Shown here: positions 33,866 to 42,515 of the stretch, piece by piece
Layout: the number at the start of each line of letters is the position of its first letter
Numbering within the stretch: position 1 is the first letter of the stretch
Assembly: GCA_014193115.1 (NCBI GenBank)
Contig: BJHQ01000020.1
Location: 1 to 64,000 of the forward strand
DNA from: Planctomycetota bacterium
Lineage (GTDB): Bacteria; Planctomycetota; UBA11346
Reading direction: 5' to 3'
Length of the DNA stretch: 64,000 bases
Program-made: the position numbers and the translations under genes
The notes under the pieces: generated by a model
The model's input: only the letters and a program-made list of their open reading frames with translations
Told to the model about the DNA's origin: nothing
Database searches by the model: none

Positions 33866-34258
33866 ATGCATGCGGGAACCCTGAGGTACAACCAGCAATT
33901 GGAGCATGGGCAGAAGCAACTCTGCGATCTGCTTGCCAAGGAGATCGACGAGAACCTTCCTGAAGCTGAGAACAGGATTTGGCATGCCCATCCCGTCTGG
34001 TTCCTGGACGGGAATCCGACGGTCGGTTACAGCAAGCAGAAACCAGGCATACGGCTGATGTTCTGGAGCGGCGCCGACTTCGATGAGCCCGGACTCACTG
34101 TCCTGGGCAAGCGGTTTAAGGACGCATCGGTGTTCTACAGCGACGTCTCGGAAATCAGGACGTCCGAGCTGCGCAGGTGGATCGAAAAATCCCGGATGAT
34201 CCAATGGGATTATCAGAACCTCGTCCGGCGGAGGGGGCGGCTGGAGCGACGGAAGTAA
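33866..34258 (+). CDS. DUF1801 domain protein
   Basis: A 130-residue protein that looks like DUF1801. N-R-I-W-H-A-H-P-V-W-F-L-D-G-N-P-T-V-G-Y precedes a beta strand R-L-M-F-W-S-G, and R-T-S-E-L-R-R-W-I-E closes the domain. The fold family is a small alpha/beta domain of unknown activity that often travels with YCII and SnoaL-like genes. The ATG at 33866 starts four bases after the preceding stop, so the long N-terminal extension in the open frame was discarded. Last gene of the ECF42 operon. Confidence 0.72.
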   Translation: MHAGTLRYNQQLEHGQKQLCDLLAKEIDENLPEAENRIWHAHPVWFLDGNPTVGYSKQKPGIRLMFWSGADFDEPGLTVLGKRFKDASVFYSDVSEIRTSELRRWIEKSRMIQWDYQNLVRRRGRLERRK

Positions 34259-34365
34259 GACATCTGCCAGCATACGGCGTCAGGAATCGTGATCCTCTCG
34301 CTTTGGAAGGGAATCTCCACTCCGCATCGGCCTTGCTTCAATCCATCGCCTTCCATCATTTTCTC

Positions 34366-35322
34366 ATGCGATTTCGACACGTTCCCGGCTTGGCGAACCC
34401 GGTTTCGGCCATTGTCCTTGGTACCGGCGGATTCGGTTCGGCGCAGCCACGGGACCTGTCCTTTGCTCTGCTGGACGCCTTCGCCGAAGCCGGTGGAACA
34501 TTCCTGGATACCGCCAACGTTTACGCCGCTTGGTTGCCCAATGGAACAGGAGCAAGCGAACGTACGATCGGAGCCTGGCTGACCAGCCGAGGCATGCGTG
34601 CCCAGGTGGCCATCGGCACCAAAGGCGGTCACCCGCATCTTGCCAGCATGGATCGGTCGCGCTTGCGTCCCGAGGACATCAGCGCGGATCTTGCTGAGAG
34701 TCTCCACCGTCTGTCCGTTTCCGCTATCGACGTCTATTGGCTGCACCGGGACGATGAATGCATCCCGGTGGATGAGATCCTGGGAGCAATGCAGCCGCAT
34801 GTCCGTTCCGGAGTGATTCGCGCACTTGGTGCCTCGAACTGGTCCTGGGCCCGCCTGGAGGCGGCGCAGATCTGCGCCACCAAGCATGGATGGACGGGCT
34901 TCAGCGCGAGCCAGGTCAATTGGAGCTTGGCTGCATTTTCGCCGACCCATCGTCACACCGGAGGATTGGTTGGCATGGATGCCGACACCTTGACCTGGCA
35001 TGCGTGCAGCCGGCTTGCCCAGATCCCCTACAGCAGCCAGGCGAATGGTTTCTTCGCCAAGCCGTTGGCGCAGGCGCTGGAACGGCATCCGCAGTATGAC
35101 CATCCTATCAATCGACGCCGGTGGACGCTGGTGCAACAGTTTGCTGCACAACATTCCGCCAGCCCAAATGCCATCGCCTTGGCCTGGCTGCTGCAACATC
35201 CGCAGGGTGGATTCGGCATCATCGGACCCAAGAACCTGACGCAGTTGGCCGACAGTCTGACCGCAGCGAGGATCGAACTGGATCCTGAGGAGCACGCTGC
35301 CCTCAGCAGCGATCGGGGCTGA
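34366..35322 (+). CDS. Aldo/keto reductase
   Basis: A 318-residue NADPH-dependent oxidoreductase of the aldo/keto reductase family (TIM barrel). The catalytic tetrad is visible: D48 in F-L-D-T-A, Y53 in N-V-Y, K86 in G-T-K-G-G-H and H127 in Y-W-L-H-R-D-D. The nucleotide-binding end has G-I-I-G-P-K-N-L-T-Q-L near the C-terminus. The start at 34366 was chosen because the conserved barrel begins there; the frame is open through the upstream DUF1801 gene. No clear Shine-Dalgarno motif precedes it. The substrate is not evident; a sugar-like carbonyl is common for this subgroup. Confidence 0.85.
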   Translation: MRFRHVPGLANPVSAIVLGTGGFGSAQPRDLSFALLDAFAEAGGTFLDTANVYAAWLPNGTGASERTIGAWLTSRGMRAQVAIGTKGGHPHLASMDRSRLRPEDISADLAESLHRLSVSAIDVYWLHRDDECIPVDEILGAMQPHVRSGVIRALGASNWSWARLEAAQICATKHGWTGFSASQVNWSLAAFSPTHRHTGGLVGMDADTLTWHACSRLAQIPYSSQANGFFAKPLAQALERHPQYDHPINRRRWTLVQQFAAQHSASPNAIALAWLLQHPQGGFGIIGPKNLTQLADSLTAARIELDPEEHAALSSDRG

Positions 35323-35370
35323 TGCCGCCCAGCCCCGGCCTGCTCGACCGGGGTGCGGTTGTGGACGTTG

Positions 35371-35853
35371 TCAGGATGCAGCCGGGACGACGGGCGGTGC
35401 GCAACGTCGGGCAGAGCGCATCCAACGCTTCATTTCGGCCAACAGCTTGCCGTCATGTTCGTCGATATAGGGTTTCAAGTCGAGATCTGGCGGCAGGTCG
35501 AGCGGTTTTTTGCTCTCGACCACCTTGATGTACTGTTGCATCAGCCGGTCGTACTCGCGCCAGGCGAAACCGTCGGCGCGGACCAAGTCCTTTTCGGTGC
35601 GCAAGGCGACTTGGTGAGCGTGCTGGTACTTGAGACCGTAGGTATCGATCAGGGCTTTTTCCACCGCCTCGTGCATCAGCAGATAGCGGCCGGTTTGGAT
35701 CTTACGGCCGCTGCTGGTTGTCAGCATGCGCGGCAGGTCGCGATCAATGTAGATGGTTCGGCCGTCGGTGCTGTATCCGGCCAGGTACGGCACATGGAAG
35801 TCACGATTGATCACCAGCCGTTTGGCGATGGCGTCGATGGTCCTTCCGAGCAT
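35371..35853 (-). CDS. Conserved hypothetical protein with a possible zinc-type H-E motif
   Basis: A 160-residue soluble protein. Y-L-L-M-H-E-A-V-E-K-A-L near residue 65 followed by H-Q-V-A about 20 residues later gives an H-E ... H arrangement that could bind a metal, as in small metallopeptidase-like proteins. The start reads M-L-G-R-T-I-D-A-I-A-K-R-L-V-I. I do not recognise a named family. The ATG at 35853 was chosen; a longer frame to 35940 is open but low-quality. It is followed on the same strand, about 150 bp away, by nothing conserved; the PRC-barrel gene lies upstream. Confidence 0.55.
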   Translation of the reverse strand: MLGRTIDAIAKRLVINRDFHVPYLAGYSTDGRTIYIDRDLPRMLTTSSGRKIQTGRYLLMHEAVEKALIDTYGLKYQHAHQVALRTEKDLVRADGFAWREYDRLMQQYIKVVESKKPLDLPPDLDLKPYIDEHDGKLLAEMKRWMRSARRCAPPVVPAAS

Positions 35854-36006
35854 GGCCCCCGAAACGAGCCAATCAGGCCCATGTTGTTTGCTGTGCGCGG
35901 AACGGGAACCCGGCTGAAGTCGGTGGGGGATGCCGCGCATGTGGTTGCAGCCGCGTCCGGCAACGCCTCAGGCAGTGACATCTGCCTGAATTCGACCGGA
36001 CATCGA

Positions 36007-37020
36007 TCAGCGCGCGCTGCGTTGGTCGATCGCTTCCGATCGTGCTGCAGGCGGGGATGCGGCCAGGGCTCGGAGCTTGGCCTCGGCGTCCAGCCAATGC
36101 TGGACATCGTGTCCTCCTTGGCGGCCTTGCCTGACAAAGGTGAAGTAGGCCGATGTGGCGACCTCGTCGGACGAAACCTCAGGCAGCTTGCGGACCTGTG
36201 CCGCAGCGGTGATGCCGACCGGAGCGTTGCTCGTCTGGTGCTTGGACTCAGCCACCCGCGGCTCCGGCGTCGACGGAGTCAGATCCTTGGCGGTCGTCTG
36301 CACTGGATCCAGGCAGCTTCCGTCGGGGCGGCAGTGGTAGTCCGGGCTTTGACGGATCTCTTCGGCAGTGCAGGTGACCCGCACCGAAGATTCCGCATAG
36401 CTGACCCCGCTGACCTTGGCGATGGGGACCAGGACCTCTGAGTCTGCCTGGGCGGGGTTGGTTCTGACCACCAGGTAACGAATCGCCCAACTCTGGTCGT
36501 CGATGACGAAGTCAGTGACCTGGCCGACCCGGCTATGCTTTCCATGGGCTTGGTATCCGTGCACCGCCACGGTGCTGCGCAGATGCGCGTCCGGGCCGGC
36601 GGCGTAGCCCAGGGCGACGTCGGAAAGATTTCGCTTCTGCGGTGGCACGGCCAGGTTCCGCGGTGGAAATCCGGTGATTCCCCACAAGGAATCTCCCTGC
36701 CAGTAGAAAGGGAGACCATAGTGCTGATAATAGGACTCCTCGTATTGCCGGGACACCGGCTTGTGGTGGTCGATGGAGGGGCTGTCTTCGATCTGGCGGC
36801 GGGTGAGATGCACCTGCAAACGCTGGCCTGCACGCTCGACGATTCCAAGCGCGTGTGGCGGAATCAGGACCAAGCGTTCTGACAGCCAGGATCCGGTGTC
36901 AGCAACCAGATAGCGAATCACCCAATTCCGGTCGTCGAAGTAGAAATCCTTGACGAATCCCAGTTCGCCATCGGATGCGATGAGGCGGTCTCCATACAAA
37001 TGTTTGATGCTGCGCAGCAT
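36007..37020 (-). CDS. Double PRC-barrel protein with a DUF2934 tail
   Basis: A 337-residue protein with two PRC-barrel units: residues ~1-80 (G-E-L-G-F-V-K-D-F-Y-F-D-D-R-N-W-V-I-R-Y-L-V) and ~150-235 (V-G-Q-V-T-D-F-V-I-D-D-Q-S-W-A-I-R-Y-L-V-V). The last ~45 residues resemble DUF2934 (A-Y-F-T-F-V-R-Q-G-R-Q-G-G-H-D and W-L-D-A-E-A-K-L). PRC barrels are small beta domains found in photosynthetic, RNA-processing and stress-related proteins; DUF2934 is typical of osmotic-stress or sporulation-like small proteins. It is divergent from the SRAP gene with a 355-bp gap. Confidence 0.78.
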   Translation of the reverse strand: MLRSIKHLYGDRLIASDGELGFVKDFYFDDRNWVIRYLVADTGSWLSERLVLIPPHALGIVERAGQRLQVHLTRRQIEDSPSIDHHKPVSRQYEESYYQHYGLPFYWQGDSLWGITGFPPRNLAVPPQKRNLSDVALGYAAGPDAHLRSTVAVHGYQAHGKHSRVGQVTDFVIDDQSWAIRYLVVRTNPAQADSEVLVPIAKVSGVSYAESSVRVTCTAEEIRQSPDYHCRPDGSCLDPVQTTAKDLTPSTPEPRVAESKHQTSNAPVGITAAAQVRKLPEVSSDEVATSAYFTFVRQGRQGGHDVQHWLDAEAKLRALAASPPAARSEAIDQRSAR

Positions 37021-37375
37021 GCTGACTGCTTTCCTGCTGAGGTTGACACGCCCGGGATGGCCGATGGGCCTGGCCTGGAACGGTGAGTTGGTGGGGTGAG
37101 TCCCCGGCCAGCCATGATCAGCAGGTTCCGGGCCATCATCCGGTCGACGTTCGTACCCAGCGAACCCCTTGGCATTTTCCGATCGAATGTCCGGTCAGGC
37201 GTCCGATGCCGGTGGACGGGCCTCCAGCGATCCGCATGACTCCCCGTCGGAAATCATGCATTGTGCATGGGTGCTGCCTGGTTCGGACATCGGTTGGGGA
37301 TTCCAGCGAACCGCTGGGGCGGCGCTCCACGCCGCCTGACTGTGGCCTGCCGCCGGCCGTTCGGTCTGATCCGGC
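37021..37375. promoter_or_regulatory. Divergent promoter region
   Basis: A 355-bp gap between the PRC-barrel gene (minus) and the SRAP gene (plus). TTGACA-like TTGACACG occurs at 37043 but no partner -10 is convincing, and I see no typical LexA box. A short imperfect palindrome TGCATTGTGCATG is at 37257. Confidence 0.35.
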
Positions 37376-38038
37376 ATGTGCGGACGTTTCGCCAACTCCG
37401 AGACCATTCCGGCGATGCGTGCCACCTTCGCGGCAGATGGTCTCGATGTGTCCTGGTCACCGTCCTGGAACATCACCCCGACCCGGCAGATTCCAGTGCT
37501 GATCCAAGACCGGCGATCGCGCCGGCTCGGACTGATGCGCTGGGGCTGGAATCCCGATGCGCTCGGTGGACGCCTGCTGGTGAACTGCCGTGGCGAGGAA
37601 GCCCACGCCAAGCGGATGTTCCAATCACCGCTGGAGAGCCGTCGCTGCCTGATCCCGGCCACGGCGTTTTACGAATGGCGTCCTGCCGCGCAGATGAAAG
37701 CCAAGCCGACGCCATTTGCTTTCGCGCCCCGGGCCGGTGGCCTCTTTGCCATTGCCGGGCTGTGGCTTCCCATGACCAATGCCGATGGCACGCGTTCAGG
37801 AGCGGCCATTCTCATGACGGTTCCAGCCAACACGGTGGTCGCTCCGGTCCACGATCGCATGCCGCTGGTGATTGGGCCTGATCAGGCTGCTGCCTGGCTG
37901 ACCGACCCGGCCGCGGCCCGAGAACTGATCACCACGCCTCCCGCCGAGGAGTGGACGAGCTGGCGGATCGGACCGGCGATCGGTGATGTCCGGAGGGACG
38001 GACCGGACATCGCGGAGCAAGCAACCGACATCACCTGA
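37376..38038 (+). CDS. SRAP family abasic-site processing protein (YedK/HMCES)
   Basis: A 220-residue SOS response-associated peptidase. After removal of Met1 the catalytic Cys2 (M-C-G-R-F) forms a thiazolidine crosslink with the aldehyde of an abasic site in single-stranded DNA. All active residues are present: Cys2, Asn70 (V-N-C-R-G-E-E), Glu100 (F-Y-E-W) and His159 (H-D-R-M-P). The length is close to E. coli YedK (about 222 residues). It shields abasic sites from nucleases during replication. It stands alone and is convergent with the PilM-like gene. Confidence 0.92.
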   Translation: MCGRFANSETIPAMRATFAADGLDVSWSPSWNITPTRQIPVLIQDRRSRRLGLMRWGWNPDALGGRLLVNCRGEEAHAKRMFQSPLESRRCLIPATAFYEWRPAAQMKAKPTPFAFAPRAGGLFAIAGLWLPMTNADGTRSGAAILMTVPANTVVAPVHDRMPLVIGPDQAAAWLTDPAAARELITTPPAEEWTSWRIGPAIGDVRRDGPDIAEQATDIT

Positions 38039-38139
38039 CTGGCAGCGCTGCCGTGGATGGCCGTTCAGGTTTCGAATCCTGGAATGGCCTGGCGTTTTTC
38101 AGCAACCGCTCCAGCGGAACTGTTTGTCATCGACAATCC

Positions 38140-39687
38140 TTATTTCGGATCGGCGATGGTGATCAAGCTGTTGAACGGAACGCCGGATTGGCCGGGGCCA
38201 GGGCTCAGCGCCACCGAGCGACGTTTGATGTCGGTGATCAGCGGATATTTTTCCCGGAGTTTTTCTTCGAATGCGATCAGCACCTTGTCGCTGGTCTGGC
38301 CCGGTGCGGCCTTCGCTGTACCGCTGAGTTCGACCACGACCCCGCCGGACTGGCGAGCGACCCGGTAACGGCTGAGCGCGACCTGGCGGGTGCTGGGATC
38401 CTGGGCCTGGGCCACGGCCGCCAGCAATTCACTGGCGACCCGGGTGGCGCGGCGTTCGCCGTCGAGCCAGCGGACCAGATTCCCGGCGGTTCGGCCGGCC
38501 TCGCCGTGCTTCTTGGCTTCGTCTTCGACCGCTTTGGCGCTTTTCACCAAGGCATCCAGCCGAGTTTTGGCCTCGGCCGCGACGCTGCCGGCATGGACCG
38601 ACGCTGCGATGGCGACACCGAGCAGCGCTACCGAGACCACTGCCGCGACCCGCAGGGCGCCGTCGGTGGCCCAGAACCGGGCCCGGCGGTCCCGTGACTC
38701 TTGCATCGCGTCGAGTTCGAATTGCTTGGCCAAGGCCGCACCGAGGACCGGCGTCCACGGGCTTGGCAGCGCTGCCAACTGGTCGAGGAGGTCGGACGAG
38801 ACCGTTCCTGGAACTCCGGCGAAGGGATTGATCACCCGCACCGGCAGGTTGGCCTTCTTCGATAAATCCGCTGCGAATCCAGGGGCCTGGGCGCCGGCTC
38901 CAGACAGCCAGATGCTGGTCGGCTCGAAACGGTCCAGGTGGAACTGCGCTTTGGCGAAACGCAGGTTGTTGGCCAGGGTCGAGGCGACCTGTGCGGCTTG
39001 GCGCTCGATCAGATTCTTCAAGTCATTCGGCAGGTTGCGGCCGAGCTTGGCCACCATGGTCTTGGCGTCAGCGACCGAAATCGAACGCAGTTCGGCGACC
39101 TGGCGGATCAGGTCATCGAGGCCCGGGGTCTGCGGGCGCAGGAACAGCAGCTCGCCATCGTGGACCAGGGTCAAATGCAGGCGGCTGCCGCCGATGTCGA
39201 GCAGCACCGCCGGCATGGTCGAGCCGACCTCCTGGGCCTTCCAGGCGTGGTACAGGCCCAAGGCGGGCGGGATGATGCTTGCGACCTGGGCGCCACGGCG
39301 CGCCAAAGCGGTCTGGAGCTGGTCGATCAGACGCTGCTTCGCCACCAGGGCGATGATCCGCAGCTCATCGCCGCCCAGGTTCCGCACCTGGTGCCAGCTC
39401 GCCGCCATCGGCTCGCTGGCCTCGCCGCTCGGCTGGAGTTCGAAGCGCACGATCCGGTCGAGCCGGTCCGGCGGGCAGGGGGGCTGGACCATCTGACGGA
39501 CCAGCAGGTCGTCGTGCTGCAGGACGACCCGCACCTTGCCGAGACCATCCGGCAGCGGAACCGCAGCCAAGGCCTGGATCGGATCGCCGCCTTCCGGCAC
39601 CGGCCAGGATTCCAGCGCGATCAGACGGCCATCCTCGACCCGGCACAGGCGGATGGCGGAGGAGGACACCTCAATGGCGGTGGGCAT
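38140..39687 (-). CDS. PilM-type actin-like protein fused to a PilN-like part
   Basis: A 515-residue protein. Residues 1-~330 have the PilM actin-like ATPase fold (M-P-T-A-I-E-V-S-S-S-A-I-R-L near the start, V-L-L-D-I-G-G-S-R-L-H-L near 175 and S-G-A-G-A-Q-A-P-G-F near 270). A membrane segment (V-A-A-V-V-S-V-A-L-L-G-V-A-I-A-A) follows near 360, then a coiled-coil and periplasmic domain as in PilN. In type IV pilus and type II secretion systems PilM and PilN are separate proteins forming the inner-membrane platform; here they seem joined. No other pil genes are adjacent. The ATG at 39687 was selected over the frame start at 39750. Confidence 0.72.
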   Translation of the reverse strand: MPTAIEVSSSAIRLCRVEDGRLIALESWPVPEGGDPIQALAAVPLPDGLGKVRVVLQHDDLLVRQMVQPPCPPDRLDRIVRFELQPSGEASEPMAASWHQVRNLGGDELRIIALVAKQRLIDQLQTALARRGAQVASIIPPALGLYHAWKAQEVGSTMPAVLLDIGGSRLHLTLVHDGELLFLRPQTPGLDDLIRQVAELRSISVADAKTMVAKLGRNLPNDLKNLIERQAAQVASTLANNLRFAKAQFHLDRFEPTSIWLSGAGAQAPGFAADLSKKANLPVRVINPFAGVPGTVSSDLLDQLAALPSPWTPVLGAALAKQFELDAMQESRDRRARFWATDGALRVAAVVSVALLGVAIAASVHAGSVAAEAKTRLDALVKSAKAVEDEAKKHGEAGRTAGNLVRWLDGERRATRVASELLAAVAQAQDPSTRQVALSRYRVARQSGGVVVELSGTAKAAPGQTSDKVLIAFEEKLREKYPLITDIKRRSVALSPGPGQSGVPFNSLITIADPK

Positions 39688-39836
39688 GGCGACTCCGGTG
39701 GCCTGGCAGCCTGGATGGACCAGAGGCCAGAGCCGTCGGACGCTGGCCATCGGCGACCAGCCCGCAAGTCGGCCGAGGGACTCTTGCTGTCAGGCGGATG
39801 GGACGCTGACGCTGCCAACCTGGGCAGCAGGCCCGG

Positions 39837-41108
39837 TCAGAAGCTGATCTGTTGTTGAAGGCGCCAGATGTGGGCCGATGCCCGGCCGGCCTCGGCGTGC
39901 CAGTTGGTATAGACGAAGCCAGTGCGATTGCCGCGAGCGTTGGTGCTGGCCGACTGATCATCGTGATAGGTCAACCCGATCTCGATCTGGCGACCGCTGG
40001 TGCCGTGATCCTGGTTCCCGAAAGCGGCGGTTTCGCCGGTGTCCTCGCGGGACAGGTCAATCGCGCTGTAGCGTGCCGAGGCTTCAAACGCCGAGCCTGG
40101 CGAAATGGCATCGGACTGCACGGTGTAGCCGGCTTGGATCAGCCAGATCAGCGAGGAGACCTCGCGCCGGGCATGGCGATTGCTACCGGCGACGCCGTTC
40201 ACGGAGTTGGTGTCGGTGCGGACGAATCGACGCTGCCAGCGGATTTCGGCCAAGGCGACGAAACCGTCGCGGCGGACGAGAGCCTCAGCACCGAGGCAGA
40301 ACGTGTTGGTGGTGGTGTCGCCGGTGATGGAGGTCGGCACCGTTCCGCTTGCATCGGCGAAGGCGTTGGAGTCCTGGTCGGACAGGGTCGCCGCGCTCAG
40401 ATCGCCCTGATTCCAGGCGGCATCGAGGGTGAACATGGTGCCTTGGCCGGCGGCGCCAGCCCAGGATTCCTGGTATTTATCCAGGTTCCAGCCGGTCGAT
40501 TGGGGCGGGGTCAGCTCGATGCGGGCACAATAGAGCAGGCCTTCACGGCGATTGATCGAGCCTGGAGCGCTGTCCGCGACGTTGTTCTGGATGTCGATGC
40601 CACCGCGCACCGTCGGGCTGGCCAGGCGGTAGCCGATGCCGGTGCCGCGCTGATTGAGCAAAGCCCGGGTGGCGCGCTGGGTGGCGAGCAGGCTGCACGT
40701 GTTCGGTCCGACCGCCGAGCGGTTGATGAATGCCCAGTCGAGGCCGCCTTGGACGCTATGGCGGGTGTCGCCGTCGGTGAAGTTGCGGGACAGGAAGGTC
40801 AGGAACAACGCCGGGGTGCGGCTGGCACCCTCGCGGTCGGCGCCATCGGCGGTGAGCAGAAAGGTTCCGCTCCAACTTTTACTGGCAGTTCCGAAGCGCA
40901 CGCCGAAGCGCGCCCGGCGCAGGAAGAAGTCGGCGTGGTCATCTTTCCCCGGGACCGCCCCGCCGACGCTGTAGGGCGAGCCGTCGGCCTGGTCGGCTTG
41001 GGAGATTTGGGCCCGGATCTGGACGAAGCTGGCGAGAGAAGCGGTGATCGCTTCGTCTGCGGTTGCGCAGGTGAGGGCTCCGACGAGCACCAGGGCGACG
41101 CGTGGCAT
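39837..41108 (-). CDS. Outer-membrane porin-like beta-barrel
   Basis: A 423-residue exported protein. A signal peptide (V-A-L-V-L-V-G-A-L-T-C-A-T-A) is followed by alternating strands rich in aromatic and glycine residues, and the chain ends in I-S-F, a terminal Phe needed for BAM recognition. F-F-L-R-R-A-R-F-G-V-R-F-G is typical of phosphate-selective OprO/OprP-type porins. There are two or more Cys residues (near 137 and 192). It is upstream of the PilM-type gene on the same strand but they are 149 bp apart. Substrate specificity cannot be read from the sequence. Confidence 0.68.
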   Translation of the reverse strand: MPRVALVLVGALTCATADEAITASLASFVQIRAQISQADQADGSPYSVGGAVPGKDDHADFFLRRARFGVRFGTASKSWSGTFLLTADGADREGASRTPALFLTFLSRNFTDGDTRHSVQGGLDWAFINRSAVGPNTCSLLATQRATRALLNQRGTGIGYRLASPTVRGGIDIQNNVADSAPGSINRREGLLYCARIELTPPQSTGWNLDKYQESWAGAAGQGTMFTLDAAWNQGDLSAATLSDQDSNAFADASGTVPTSITGDTTTNTFCLGAEALVRRDGFVALAEIRWQRRFVRTDTNSVNGVAGSNRHARREVSSLIWLIQAGYTVQSDAISPGSAFEASARYSAIDLSREDTGETAAFGNQDHGTSGRQIEIGLTYHDDQSASTNARGNRTGFVYTNWHAEAGRASAHIWRLQQQISF

Positions 41109-41191
41109 AGAGCCTCCGCAGCTTTGTTACGCTATGATTCCGCGTTGGTAAAGAGGTCGGTTTTATGATTGGACGACCGTTGCAACCTCGC

Positions 41192-41707
41192 CTAATGGAC
41201 GATGGTCGGTTTCCAGTCCTTCTTTTCCTGCTTCGGCGGTTTGGCCGCCTCTTCCATCTCTTTCCGGTCTTTCTCCTTCTGCTTCTTTTCTTCGGCGATG
41301 CGAATCTGTTCGGCCTGCCATGACCAGGCTGGTTGGACGGCCCCGAGCACGGGCACGAACAAGGCTCCGGTGGCCAGCACCACGAGCAGCCACGAAGCGA
41401 TGGTCCGCCAAGGCCGACGCAGGACCATCGGCACAGCGAAGGCGACGGCGATGGCCAGGGCGATGACGATGGTGGCGCCAAGGCCCTGCACCCGGTTGGT
41501 CCATTCAAGGGTGGTGGTCGTCGTCCAAAACTCGCTGCTCCCGGTGGCGTCGACCAGTTTCAATTGTTTCAGTGCCTGATCGGTATCAGGCACCAGCCAG
41601 GCGCAGGTAGCGACTGAGGCTGCGATCAGCACCACCGAAACGCCTGACAGAAGCCAGTCGGTGGAGGTCGTGGGGTGTTCAGTGGCGGGGACGGTCACGC
41701 GTTCCAT
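41192..41707 (-). CDS. Hypothetical membrane protein with a charged tail
   Basis: A 171-residue membrane protein with three hydrophobic segments (residues ~17-37, ~75-95 and ~103-125). The C-terminal ~40 residues are a Lys/Glu-rich, probably cytoplasmic helix (E-E-K-K-Q-K-E-K-D-R-K-E). No family is recognised. The ATG at 41707 places the first membrane segment close to the N-terminus; the longer open frame is antisense to the LolB-like gene. It may be transcribed before the porin gene, 84 bp downstream. Confidence 0.55.
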   Translation of the reverse strand: MERVTVPATEHPTTSTDWLLSGVSVVLIAASVATCAWLVPDTDQALKQLKLVDATGSSEFWTTTTTLEWTNRVQGLGATIVIALAIAVAFAVPMVLRRPWRTIASWLLVVLATGALFVPVLGAVQPAWSWQAEQIRIAEEKKQKEKDRKEMEEAAKPPKQEKKDWKPTIVH

Positions 41708-41797
41708 GGCGCTTGTACGGTCGTCGGGCCGCCGCGTTCGCTGCCGGGTCGCGGGGCAGGCGCTTCCCAGCACTCCAGCCAGGTATGAACTGGACCC

Positions 41798-42433
41798 ATG
41801 CGCCAGCCGTACCCGGTCGTGCTCCTGCTGGTTCTTGCCGCTCTGGCCGGCTGCGGCCGGTCGGTTCCACCGGTACCCCTCAACGCTCGCGGCCAGCCGG
41901 CCCATGCCGCTCCGGAACGGCCGTGGCTCGCCAAGGGACGGATCGCGATCGCCTTCGTTTCCTGGCGGGCGTCTGCCCAGGTCATCATCCGTGGTGAACC
42001 GGACGGCCGTGCCCGTCTCGCGGTGGTGGGCGACGAGGGCCTTCTGTTGCTTGATGTCAGCGTCGATCCAGCCCAGCCGGGTGATGGCTGGTACCGGATC
42101 GAATCGGTGGTCGAACCGGTCAAGGAGGCAGCTCCGCATCTGGCCCGGATCGCTCTGCACGCCTTCGGGTTGCCGGTGGAGCAGCGCCGCTGGGAAGACG
42201 ACATCCTGGTTGGCGCGACCCGCTTCGGCGACCGGATCTATGGAGGTGATCCCATCCTGCTCCGCCTGGTCGAAGGCCAGGGACTGACATTGGAGTTGGA
42301 GGATTGGCGGCCATTCGACGGCGAATTGGCGCCGTGGTCGGTGCGCGCCTTGGGGCCATTGGGTCTGACCATGACCATCATCCTGAGCGAGATCCGTCAT
42401 CTGGCCTCGCCGGTCGAAGGCAAACCGCGCTGA
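41798..42433 (+). CDS. LolB-like or DUF3261-type outer-membrane lipoprotein
   Basis: A 211-residue lipoprotein. The signal peptide ends at the lipobox L-A-G-C (Cys19). The mature domain is beta-rich with V-I-I-R-G-E-P-D-G-R-A-R-L-A-V-V-G-D-E-G, a run like the half-barrel of LolB or DUF3261 proteins that receive or carry lipoproteins. No acidic residue follows the lipidated Cys directly (G-R-S), so outer-membrane sorting is plausible. It is divergent from the membrane protein at 41192 and 82 bp upstream of the lemA-like gene. Confidence 0.6.
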   Translation: MRQPYPVVLLLVLAALAGCGRSVPPVPLNARGQPAHAAPERPWLAKGRIAIAFVSWRASAQVIIRGEPDGRARLAVVGDEGLLLLDVSVDPAQPGDGWYRIESVVEPVKEAAPHLARIALHAFGLPVEQRRWEDDILVGATRFGDRIYGGDPILLRLVEGQGLTLELEDWRPFDGELAPWSVRALGPLGLTMTIILSEIRHLASPVEGKPR

Positions 42434-42515
42434 ACCGATTGTCAGGCCGGGCCGGCACCTTGGGCGACTTGCCGAGCAGCCGCGCCCCAACACCGTCCCT
42501 GGCGGAGCCTTCGCC

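Noticed and set aside
34177-34365. N-terminal extension of the aldo/keto reductase
   Set aside because: The open frame overlaps the DUF1801 gene and has no similarity to the family; the ATG at 34366 fits better.
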